Shown here: positions 56,366 through 64,000 of the stretch, piece by piece
Position numbering within the stretch: position 1 is the stretch's first letter
How the letters are laid out: each line of letters begins with the position of its first letter
NCBI GenBank assembly: GCA_963807235.1
Contig: CAWEBF010000017.1
Span: forward strand, 256,709-320,708
Source of the DNA: CAWEBF01 sp963807235
GTDB lineage: Bacteria > Acidobacteriota > Vicinamibacteria > Vicinamibacterales > UBA2999
DNA length: 64,000 nucleotides
Direction of reading: 5' to 3'
Made by a program: the position numbers and the translations under genes
The notes under the pieces: model-generated
The model's database searches: none
What the model was told of the DNA's origin: nothing
What the model saw: only the letters and a program-made list of their open reading frames with translations

Positions 56366-57523
56366 ATGCACAGGGGGACCAGGCTCCAGGCTCCGGGCTC
56401 CAGGCTCCGGGCCTCGCTGAAAATCATTGCGTTGGTGTGGCTTGGAACCATCGTCCTACAAGCCCAGGGTCAGGCCGATCGGCCGCTGATGGCGGAGGAC
56501 GTGTTCAAGAACGTCCAGGTGCTGCGCGGCATCCCGGTGAACGACTTCATGGGCACGATGGGCATCTTCTCCGCCTCGCTCGGGATGTCGTGCGAGGACT
56601 GTCACCGCTCGGGTGACGCCAGCTGGGCGAACTACGCGGCCGAAAGCCCGCGAAAACAGATGGCGCGCAGCATGGTGGTGATGATGGCCGCCATCAACAA
56701 GACGCACTTCGGCGGCCGCCAGGCGCTGACCTGCTTCTCCTGCCACCGCGGCGCGGATCGGCCGAAGCTCACCCCCAATCTGGCGCTGTTTTACGACGCG
56801 CCGCCGCCGGAAGACCCTCGAGACATCATCGAGCAGGCAAAGACCTCTCCGCCGCCGGACCAGGTGTTCAACCGTTTCATCGAGGCGGTCGGTGGCGCGG
56901 CACGCGCAGCCGCGCTCGCCAGCTACACCGCCACCGGCAGCAGCACCGGCTACGGACCCGACAGCGAAAAGCGGGCGGTCGAAATCTACGCGCGCGCGCC
57001 CAATCAACGGACCACCATCACGCGGTCACCCACCGGCGACAGTACCTCCACGTTCGACGGCCGGCGTGGCTGGCTGGCGGCGCCGTTCCGTCCCGTGGCT
57101 GTCCTGGAGCTGAGCGGCGCGGACCTGGATGGGCTGCGCGTGGATGCCGAACTGGCCTTCCCCTCGCGCGTCAGGCAGCTCGCGATCCAGTGGCGGGTGG
57201 GCCTGGCGAACGTCATCGACGACCGCGAGGTCCAAGTCGTACAGGGGACGGGGACCGGCGGCGCGACGGTCACGCTGTACTTCGATGCCGAGACGGGCCT
57301 GCTGACGAGGCAGATCCGCTACGTCAACTCGCCCGTCGGACGCATCCCGACGCAGGTGGACTACGCGGACTACCGCGAGGTGGCGGGCGTCAAGATGCCG
57401 TTCAAGTGGACGATGACGTGGCTGGACGGTCGAGACACCGTGGAACTGACCGAGGTGCGCCCCAACGTCGCTGTGGAGGCCGGCAGGTTTGCCAGGCCTG
57501 CGCCGCCTGCCGCGCGGCCTTAG
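56366..57523 (+). CDS. Photosynthetic reaction-centre-like cytochrome c domain protein
   Basis: This 385-residue protein starts at ATG 56366; the frame opens earlier in repeat DNA. A signal helix (LKIIALVWLGTIVLQA) precedes two heme sites CEDCH (about 88) and CFSCH (about 129), with FMGTMGIFSASLGMSCEDCH and ALTCFSCHRGADRP. This pair matches the PRC cytochrome c subunit family that is common in non-phototrophic Acidobacteriota. The C-terminal half (about 170-380) is a beta-rich domain like outer-membrane lipoprotein carriers. It converges on the VOC gene with overlapping stops. Confidence 0.87.
   Translation: MHRGTRLQAPGSRLRASLKIIALVWLGTIVLQAQGQADRPLMAEDVFKNVQVLRGIPVNDFMGTMGIFSASLGMSCEDCHRSGDASWANYAAESPRKQMARSMVVMMAAINKTHFGGRQALTCFSCHRGADRPKLTPNLALFYDAPPPEDPRDIIEQAKTSPPPDQVFNRFIEAVGGAARAAALASYTATGSSTGYGPDSEKRAVEIYARAPNQRTTITRSPTGDSTSTFDGRRGWLAAPFRPVAVLELSGADLDGLRVDAELAFPSRVRQLAIQWRVGLANVIDDREVQVVQGTGTGGATVTLYFDAETGLLTRQIRYVNSPVGRIPTQVDYADYREVAGVKMPFKWTMTWLDGRDTVELTEVRPNVAVEAGRFARPAPPAARP
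56381..56413. repeat. Heptamer array, family A, inside coding sequence
   Basis: Units aggctcc, aggctcc, gggctcc, aggctcc lie within the first codons of the cytochrome gene and encode RLQAPGSRLRAS ahead of its signal helix. Confidence 0.85.
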
Positions 57524-57982
57524 CCTCCGTCGGGATCGCGCCGCTGCAGCTCGATGATGTTGCCTTCGGGGTCGCGGACGTAGGTCCACGTGATCGTGCC
57601 CGCGCCCTCGATCGCCACGCTCTCGATCGTGCCGACCTGAGCGCCGCCGGCGGCAAGCACCGCGTCTCGCGTGCCCGCCACGTCGTCTACCGCGAACGCA
57701 ATGTGCCCGAACCCGACCCGGTTCGCGGGCGGCGCTGGAGCCTCGGCGTTGTGCGAGTACCTGGAACACCTCCAGCGTCGGCCCCTCGACGCCGACGCCG
57801 GGCAGGCGAAGATGGACGCCGTCGATCCGTGCATCCGGCACGTTCGATCCGCGCTCGATCGATGCACCCGACAGGTGGCGTTCCGGCAACACGCGCATGC
57901 AGCCGAACACGTCCTCGTAGAAGGCCGCCAGCCGCTTCCAATCCCGTGCAACCAGGTTCGTGTGGAGATACTTCACGATCAC
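57520..57982 (-). CDS. VOC-family (glyoxalase-like) protein, frameshifted
   Basis: This protein is about 153 residues long once one extra base near 57750 is removed. The first frame gives YLHTNLVARDWKRLAAFYEDVFGC, the second FGHIAFAVDDVAGTRDAVLAAGG and TYVRDPEGNIIELQRRD: the two beta-alpha-beta-beta-beta modules of vicinal-oxygen-chelate enzymes, with His and Glu metal ligands. GTG 57982 overlaps the methyltransferase stop. Its TAA stop overlaps the cytochrome's TAG on the other strand. Substrate unknown. Confidence 0.83.
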
Positions 57983-58557
57983 GCCGAGCGGACGACCAGC
58001 ATCAGCCCGGACCCCCAGGCTAACCGGACGGTCACGAAGCCCTCGCGGCGCTCGATGTCGTCGATGAGTACCGGCACCTTCGGCGCGTGACCCTCCGGCC
58101 AGTTCGGCTGTGGCAGCAGGTCGTCGATCAAGTAGATGCCGCCCACGCTCAACAGGGCCAGCGCCTCGTCGAGGTGTGAGAACTTCCCCGGCCACGCGTC
58201 GGCGTAGATGAAGTCATAACGGCCCGGCGGCGACTGCTTGACGAACTCCGCGCCGTCGGCGACGTGAAAGGTCACGCGTCGATCGCCGCCAAGGTGACGC
58301 TGCGCCACCGCAACGACCGCCGCGTCGTTGTCCACCGTGTCGAGCGTGGCGCCAGCGTCCATGCCGACCAGCATCCACGCCGTGCCATGGCCGGTGCCGG
58401 TGCCCAGCTCGAGCAGCCGGCCGCCGGGTTTCGAGGCCGCCAGCGCCGCCAGGAACGCTCCGACCTTCGGCTCGGAGGCCATCACGAAGCCCAGGGCCTC
58501 CGCATCGGCCAGGATGCCGGCGGTCGCCTCCGGCGACCGCTTGACCGCGTCGTCCAT
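57979..58557 (-). CDS. O-methyltransferase (class I SAM-dependent)
   Basis: This 192-residue protein has SAM motif I LLELGTGTGHGTAWML at about 48-63, DTVDNDAAVVAVAQRHL, and FIYADAWPGKFSH with the metal-binding Asp of the catechol O-methyltransferase-like group. IYLIDDLLPQPNWPEGH follows. It starts at ATG 58557, overlapping the upstream stop (TAATG). The acceptor is unknown. It is probably in one operon with the VOC gene. Confidence 0.87.
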   Translation of the reverse strand: MDDAVKRSPEATAGILADAEALGFVMASEPKVGAFLAALAASKPGGRLLELGTGTGHGTAWMLVGMDAGATLDTVDNDAAVVAVAQRHLGGDRRVTFHVADGAEFVKQSPPGRYDFIYADAWPGKFSHLDEALALLSVGGIYLIDDLLPQPNWPEGHAPKVPVLIDDIERREGFVTVRLAWGSGLMLVVRSA

Positions 58558-58970
58558 TAGGGGTTGTCCAAGCTTCGGTCTGATCCTACCGTCTCCTGGT
58601 TGGCCTCGACAGACCATCCGAACGCGTCGCGAACGGCAACCGCGAGGGCGCGCACCTCCTGCCAATGCACGCTCGACCCGAGGGCCGACTCGGTCCACAG
58701 GTCCGCGTCGAACTCGGCGCCGTCGCGCGACATGGTCTCCAGCTTGTCGTGCAGGGCCTTCAAGTCGGCCGCCTGCGAGCCGGTCAGGTCTTTGCCGTAG
58801 CTCTCGAGCACAAGCGTGGCCCAATGATCGAGCTCCATCGCCAGTTCGTCGGCGGTGGCCACGAAGTCGGGGAAGAGCACCATTTGCTCGGGCGCGCGCA
58901 GCGCCAGCGCCTGCACGCTCCATTTGAGCTGCCTGTAGTGCCACGCCCGAACGGTCGCGGACCTGTCCAC
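58557..58970 (-). CDS. Conserved hypothetical helical protein
   Basis: This 137-residue, mostly helical and acidic protein starts with GTG 58970. Notable stretches are LKWSVQALALRAPEQMVLFPDF, ELAMELDHWATLVLE and SVHWQEVRALAVAVRDAFGW. It has no signal peptide or membrane helix. I do not recognise a family. It lies 10 bp from the glmM stop and is coupled to the methyltransferase gene, so it belongs to the tail of that operon. Confidence 0.65.
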   Translation of the reverse strand: MDRSATVRAWHYRQLKWSVQALALRAPEQMVLFPDFVATADELAMELDHWATLVLESYGKDLTGSQAADLKALHDKLETMSRDGAEFDADLWTESALGSSVHWQEVRALAVAVRDAFGWSVEANQETVGSDRSLDNP

Positions 58971-58980
58971 GGGGCCTTGG

Positions 58981-60331
58981 CTACGCGGTTCCCAGGTGCT
59001 GGGCGACGGTGTCGATGATCTCCTGCCCCCAGCGACCGATCTCGGCCTGGTCCTTGCCTTCCAGCATGACGCGCAGCAGCGGCTCGGTACCGGAATAGCG
59101 GACGAGGAGGCGCCCGGAGCCCTCGAGGCGCGATTCGACCGACTTCAGCACGGCGGCGATCTGGGGCACGGTTTGCAGGTCAACCTTCTCCTTCACGCGC
59201 AGGTTCATCAGCACCTGCGGGTAGGAGGTCAGGTCTGAGGCCAGGTCAGCGAGGGACCGGCCGGTGGTGGCCATCGTGCGAAGCACCCCGAGCGCGGTGG
59301 CCAGGCCGTCCCCGGTGAACAAGTAGTCGGAGAAGATCACGTGCCCGGACTGTTCCCCGCCGAGCGAGATGCCACGGCGCCCCATCTCCTCCATCACGTA
59401 CTTGTCCCCGACCGGGCAGCGGACCAGATCGATGCCGGCCTCGCGCAGCGCGATCTCCAGCCCGATGTTGCTCATCACTGTGGCCACGATGGCGTTGTTG
59501 TTCAGCCGCCCCTCGGCTTTGAGCACGGTGGCGCACATCAGCATCACGGCGTCGCCGTCCACCACCTTGCCGTCCGCATCCACGAAGATCGCGCGATCGC
59601 CGTCCCCGTCGAACGCGATGCCAAGCGCGTAGCCGCCGCCCACGACCGTCCTGGACAGCAGTTGCGGCGCGGTGGATCCGCACCCGAGGTTGATGTTCCG
59701 GCCGTTTGGCTCCTTGCCGATGACCAGCGTCTCGTAGCCCAGCGACGTGAACAGCTGCGGCGCCACGGTGGTGGTCGCGCCGTTGGCGCAGTCGATCACC
59801 AGGCGGAGCTTCTGGCGCAGTGCCGGCGGCAGCATCTCCTGCAGGTGCGTCAGGGTACTCGTTGCGATAATCGGCGGCGCCGACCGTCAACGGCGCATCG
59901 GCGACGCTAACTGACCACGACGGATCAGCGACGATCGCTTCCACCTCGGCCTCGAGCGTCTCGGTGAACTTCTCCCCTGCGCCGGAGAACACCTTGATGC
60001 CGTTGTCCTCGAACGGGTTGTGGGAGGCCGAGATCACCACACCCGCCGTGAACCCCTTGCTCGGCGTGAGATAGGCCACCGCCGGCGTGGGGACCACGCC
60101 AAGGCTGGTCAGCTCGCCACCCTGATCGGCAACGCCGCGCGCCAGCTCGCGCTCGATCCACTCCCCGGATTCACGGGTATCGCGCCCGGCCACGAAGCGC
60201 ACGGGGATCGCCGGGTTGTCGTGCCGCAGCGCGCGCACCAGGGCCGCGCCCAGCCGCCGCACCGTCGGCGGATCCAGCGGATACTCGCCGGCCTTGCCCC
60301 GAACTCCGTCCGTACCAAACAGTCGAGCCAT
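58981..60331 (-). CDS. glmM: Phosphoglucosamine mutase (frameshifted)
   Basis: This enzyme (449 residues once one extra C near 59854 is removed) interconverts glucosamine-6- and -1-phosphate for peptidoglycan precursors. MARLFGTDGVRGKAGEYP opens domain 1; GVVISASHNPFEDNGIKVF carries the phosphoserine. After the break come VIDCANGATT, the metal loop AFDGDGDRAIFVDADG, GGEQSGHVIFSDY and LLVRYSGTEPLLRVM, the phosphate loop. As glmM is usually essential, the break in a CCC run is likely an error. In Firmicutes GlmM binds CdaA and inhibits c-di-AMP synthesis. Confidence 0.93.
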
Positions 60332-60341
60332 CGAATAACCC

Positions 60342-60373
60342 GGTCTCCGGTCTACGGTCTACGGTCTACAGTC
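60342..60373. repeat. Heptamer array, family E (GGTCTAC)
   Basis: Units ggtctcc, ggtctac, ggtctac, ggtctac lie in the 91-bp gap between cdaR and glmM, inside an otherwise overlapping operon. Confidence 0.85.
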
Positions 60374-60393
60374 ATGAGTCCGTCAACGACCCA

Positions 60394-60427
60394 ACCACGA
60401 ACCACGAACTACGAACCACGAACTACT
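60394..60427. repeat. Heptamer array, family B (ACCACGA)
   Basis: Units accacga, accacga, actacga, accacga, actactg overlap the TAG stop codon of cdaR. Confidence 0.85.
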
Positions 60428-61070
60428 GCTCTCTCACAAGCGTGACCTTCACTTGGACGCTGCGCGTGGACGGCACGCGCACCGTGGGGTCTAGCACTCC
60501 TACTGTGACGACCTCGGTCACGGTGGACGTGGCGTTGGCGATCGACACCGGCTCGGTGACGGCTTCCTTAAGGGCCCGAACCGCGGTGGCCGGACCCGCA
60601 ATGACTACCGTCGACGGCTCGCTCGTGATGGCGCCGACGATCACCCCCGGCGCGGGCTCCCCCTCGATCCGCGGCGTCACCATCACGATCTTCGTTTCGG
60701 TCGGTTCGAATGCCAGCGCCACGCTGGTCGGCTGCACCTGCAGGATCTCGATGCTGAATGGCGCCCGCACGTCCGTGGCGTCAAGGTGGAACAGGCGAGC
60801 GCCCGCGCGGGCCTGCCGCAGATCCATGACCGCCAGCAGCTCGCCGGCGCTCAGCCGGGCCAGGGCCGTGGACGCGCCCCGAATCCGGACGTCGACCACA
60901 TCGGGCGCGTCGCCGACGAGCTCCAGCCGGGGAGGCAGATTCGTGAACTCCAGCGGGATGCGCATCGTGCGCTCCACTGTCCGTTCGCCAGCGACGAGCG
61001 CCCACAGCGACGCCGAGAGCAGCGCCGACACGAGCATCAGGCCGAGCTTGCGCGGTCGGAGCAGCCGCAT
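60423..61070 (-). CDS. cdaR: YbbR-domain c-di-AMP cyclase regulator
   Basis: This 215-residue protein has one N-terminal membrane helix (KLGLMLVSALLSASLWALVAG) followed by two YbbR repeats (about 30-120 and 125-210; RIPLEFTNLPPRLELVG, VRIRGASTALARL, IEGEPAPGVIVGAITSEPSTVVIAGPATAV). It regulates CdaA from the outer face of the membrane. It overlaps cdaA by 1 bp. It has two YbbR units, fewer than in Bacillus. Confidence 0.92.
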   Translation of the reverse strand: MRLLRPRKLGLMLVSALLSASLWALVAGERTVERTMRIPLEFTNLPPRLELVGDAPDVVDVRIRGASTALARLSAGELLAVMDLRQARAGARLFHLDATDVRAPFSIEILQVQPTSVALAFEPTETKIVMVTPRIEGEPAPGVIVGAITSEPSTVVIAGPATAVRALKEAVTEPVSIANATSTVTEVVTVGVLDPTVRVPSTRSVQVKVTLVREQ

Positions 61071-61894
61071 CAGGCAGCCGTGCTCCGCGTGTCGGCGGCG
61101 GGCCGGGCCGTCCTGTCACGGCGAACGCCGAGCAGGGTGCTCAGCCGCAGCCGCAGGCTGTCGGGGGTCAGGTCGCGCTCCAGCCGGCCATTGATCGCCA
61201 GCGAGACGACCCCGGTTTCCTCGGATACCACGACGGCCAGCGCGTCGTTCTCTTCAGTCAGACCAAGTGCGGCGCGGTGCCGTGTGCCCAGCTGACGGCT
61301 GACCTTCTGGTTGACCGAGAGCGGCAGGAAGCAGGCGGCGGCCGCGATGCGGTCCCCTTGGACGATCACCGCGCCATCGTGCAGCGGAGAGGTGATCTGG
61401 AAGATGCTGGCCAGCAGATCGTAGGTGATGACGGCGTCCAGCGGGATGCCGCCCTCGATGTAGTTGCGCAGGCCGATCTGGCGCTCGATGACAATCAATG
61501 CGCCGAGCCGGTGAGAGGACAGGTTCCCGACCGCGACCACCAGCTCCTCGACCGCGTCCTCCGCGCCGGGCTGGCGGCTGAAGTAGCGCAGGAACGGCGC
61601 GCGGCCAAAGTGCGCGAGCGCGCGGCGGATGTCGGCCTGAAACAGCACGATGACGGCGAACACCACGTAGCCGGCGGCGTTGCGAATCAGCCAGTTGACG
61701 GCCTCGAGCTCCAGGTACCGCGACAGGAAGAACAGCGCCGTCACGAAGCCCGCACCCACCGCCATCTGCACGGCACGTGTGCCGCGGATGAGCAGCAGCA
61801 ACTGATAGAAGAACACCGCTACGATCGCCACATCGAGCATGTCCCACCAGTCGATCGGCGGGCGCTGAAGCGCGGTCTGCAGCCACTCTCTCAT
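61070..61894 (-). CDS. cdaA: Diadenylate cyclase, membrane type
   Basis: This 274-residue protein makes c-di-AMP from two ATP. Three N-terminal helices (about 15-85, MLDVAIVAVFFYQLLLLI, AVGAGFVTALFFLSRY, AAGYVVFAVIVLFQ) precede the DAC domain with SPLHDGAVIV (DGA) and GTRHRAALGL (RHR), its two signature motifs. The C-terminal 25 residues are unstructured. ATG 61894 overlaps the folP stop. The folP-cdaA-cdaR-glmM order is widely conserved. Confidence 0.95.
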   Translation of the reverse strand: MREWLQTALQRPPIDWWDMLDVAIVAVFFYQLLLLIRGTRAVQMAVGAGFVTALFFLSRYLELEAVNWLIRNAAGYVVFAVIVLFQADIRRALAHFGRAPFLRYFSRQPGAEDAVEELVVAVGNLSSHRLGALIVIERQIGLRNYIEGGIPLDAVITYDLLASIFQITSPLHDGAVIVQGDRIAAAACFLPLSVNQKVSRQLGTRHRAALGLTEENDALAVVVSEETGVVSLAINGRLERDLTPDSLRLRLSTLLGVRRDRTARPAADTRSTAA

Positions 61895-62765
61895 CGGTCG
61901 CGATGATACTTCCGAATCTCGTCGGCCACCCGCGCCACCTGTGCCATCTCGCGCACGGCATGCACGCGCACGATGTGGGCTCCAGCCAGGACCGCCGCCG
62001 TTACGGCGACGCCTGTCGGCCACTCGACGTCGGCTTCGAGCGACGCGCGGCGAATGGGCCCGGCGAGGAACGACTTGCGGGAGGGTCCGATCACGATGGG
62101 GCGGCCCAGGTCGGCGAACTCCGCGCAGCGGGCCAGTACCTCGAAGCTGTGCCGGGCGTCTTTTGCGAACCCGAGCCCGGGATCGACCAGCACGGCCTCG
62201 GCGGAAAGTCCCGCCCGCACGGCGAACGCCACGCTGGCACCCAGCTCGTCGCGCACCTCGTCCACGACGTCGTGATACGTGGCCTGCTGGTACATGTCCT
62301 CGGACCGCCCCCGCATGTGCATCAGGATGATCGGCAGCCGCCGGCTCGCCACCACCTCCGCCAGGCGCGGGTCGTAGCGCAGCCCGCTGATGTCGTTGAC
62401 GATCGCCGCACCCGCCTGCGCGGCCGCGTCGGCGACCGCCGCCTTGTAGGTATCGATCGAGATCGGCACCTGGAGGCGCGCGGCCAGGGCCTCGACCACG
62501 GGGATCACGCGGCGCAGCTCCTCGCCTTCAGGAACCGGCGTGGCGCCGGGCCGGGTGGACTCGCCGCCCACGTCGATGATGTCGGCGCCGGCGTCCACCA
62601 TGCGCATCGCCGCATCGACGGCCGGGCCGACGCCCTGCAGCGCGCCGCCGTCGGAGAACGAATCAGGCGTGACGTTCAGGATGCCCATGACGAGCGTGCG
62701 TTCGCCGAGGGAAGGAGCGCTCGGCCATCTGGCAGAGGAACGGAGTAGCGCCTGCGGGGGGTCAT
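61891..62765 (-). CDS. folP: Dihydropteroate synthase (frameshifted near N-terminus)
   Basis: This enzyme of folate synthesis joins p-aminobenzoate to the pterin pyrophosphate. MGILNVTPDSFSDGG (starting at 62688), DIIDVGGESTRPGA, ISIDTYKAAV, IVNDISGL, DPGLGFAKD and IGPSRKSFL are all present. Upstream, ATG 62765 opens MTPRRRYSVPLPDGRALLP, and the other frame continues LGERTLV-MGILNV, the usual N-terminus. One missing base in the run at 62709-62711 explains this and gives 291 residues. The start lies beside a heptamer array, and no clear ribosome-binding site is seen. Confidence 0.9.
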
Positions 62766-62770
62766 CGATT

Positions 62771-62802
62771 CAATTCACAATGCACAAGTCACAATTCACA
62801 AA
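62771..62802. repeat. Heptamer array, family C (CAATTCA)
   Basis: Units caattca, caatgca, caagtca, caattca sit 5 bp upstream of the folP start and are inverted with respect to the array at 62901-62932. Confidence 0.85.
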
Positions 62803-62862
62803 CTTCATTCTGAACTGCATCCGTGGCTCTTGCGGAAGTGCAGATCCGGCATGAAAAGCATA

Positions 62863-62892
62863 AGGCCGAACGTTCGTGAGAACGTTCGGCCT
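62863..62892 (-). terminator. Strong hairpin terminator after ftsH
   Basis: AGGCCGAACGTTC and GAACGTTCGGCCT form a 13-bp perfect stem with a four-base loop, GTGA on the plus strand and TCAC in the minus-strand ftsH transcript. On the minus strand it is followed by TTATGCTTTTC, a weak U-rich tract. It lies 49 bp beyond the ftsH stop codon, between two inverted heptamer arrays, and would separate ftsH from folP transcription. Confidence 0.75.
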
Positions 62893-62900
62893 CAGTGCAG

Positions 62901-62932
62901 TTTGTGAATTGTGACTTGTGAATTGTGAATTG
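62901..62932. repeat. Heptamer array, family C, inverted copy
   Basis: Units tttgtga, attgtga, cttgtga, attgtga mirror the array at 62771-62802 on the other side of the terminator. Confidence 0.85.
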
Positions 62933-62940
62933 GTCGCGCC

Positions 62941-64000
<1,060 letters not shown>

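Overview
The window is a dense, GC-rich stretch of bacterial chromosome with about 60 protein genes on both strands and no rRNA, tRNA, IS element or CRISPR that I could see. Several gene types suggest Acidobacteriota, possibly a Vicinamibacteria-like lineage: a TIGR03435-family protein, a Ser/Thr kinase fused to a TolB-like sensor, an ankyrin/cyclase-repeat secreted protein, Tat-exported amidohydrolases, PQQ dehydrogenases with c-type cytochromes, and a small microcompartment locus. The phylum is inferred from gene content, not demonstrated. The left edge cuts a small secreted-protein gene and the right edge cuts ftsH.

Layout. 1-8.3 kb: glycine-zipper protein, arginyltransferase, a nucleotidyltransferase pair, a secreted amidohydrolase, the kinase and the ankyrin protein. 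8.4-13.4 kb: MBL hydrolase, acyl-CoA dehydrogenase, DUF1684 lipoprotein, HAD phosphatase and SirB1-like protein. 13.4-22 kb: TIGR03435 protein, Pal-like lipoprotein, a LysW-like/LarE/membrane-glycosyltransferase run, a receiver-PilZ protein, and an ArsR-controlled heavy-metal ATPase. 22.2-28.5 kb: an ABC exporter with GldG-like and DUF4340 partners, then a PBP4-type carboxypeptidase. 28.5-35 kb: alanyl-tRNA editing, QueC, QueE, DUF72, an amino-acid-oxidase-like protein, cyclophilin and endonuclease III. 35.2-39.4 kb: a microcompartment operon (TPR protein, YHS protein, class II aldolase, one hexameric shell protein, three pentameric shell proteins, a small Cys-rich protein) followed by a 2-hydroxyacid dehydrogenase. 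39.4-58 kb: PdxJ, then mostly periplasmic oxidative functions (two PQQ-type dehydrogenases, two cytochromes c, three amidohydrolase or oxygenase types, beta-propeller proteins). 59-64 kb: ftsH-folP-cdaA-cdaR-glmM, the conserved c-di-AMP/cell-wall cluster.

Two window-wide patterns stand out. First, about 20 short tandem arrays with a strict 7-bp period, in five sequence families, lie in the gaps between genes. They often overlap stop codons or first codons. Second, 14 apparent single-base indels split 11 otherwise well-conserved genes, including the normally essential glmM and folP. Eleven of the 14 are extra bases, so most are probably sequence errors rather than real pseudogenes. I annotated those genes across the breaks.
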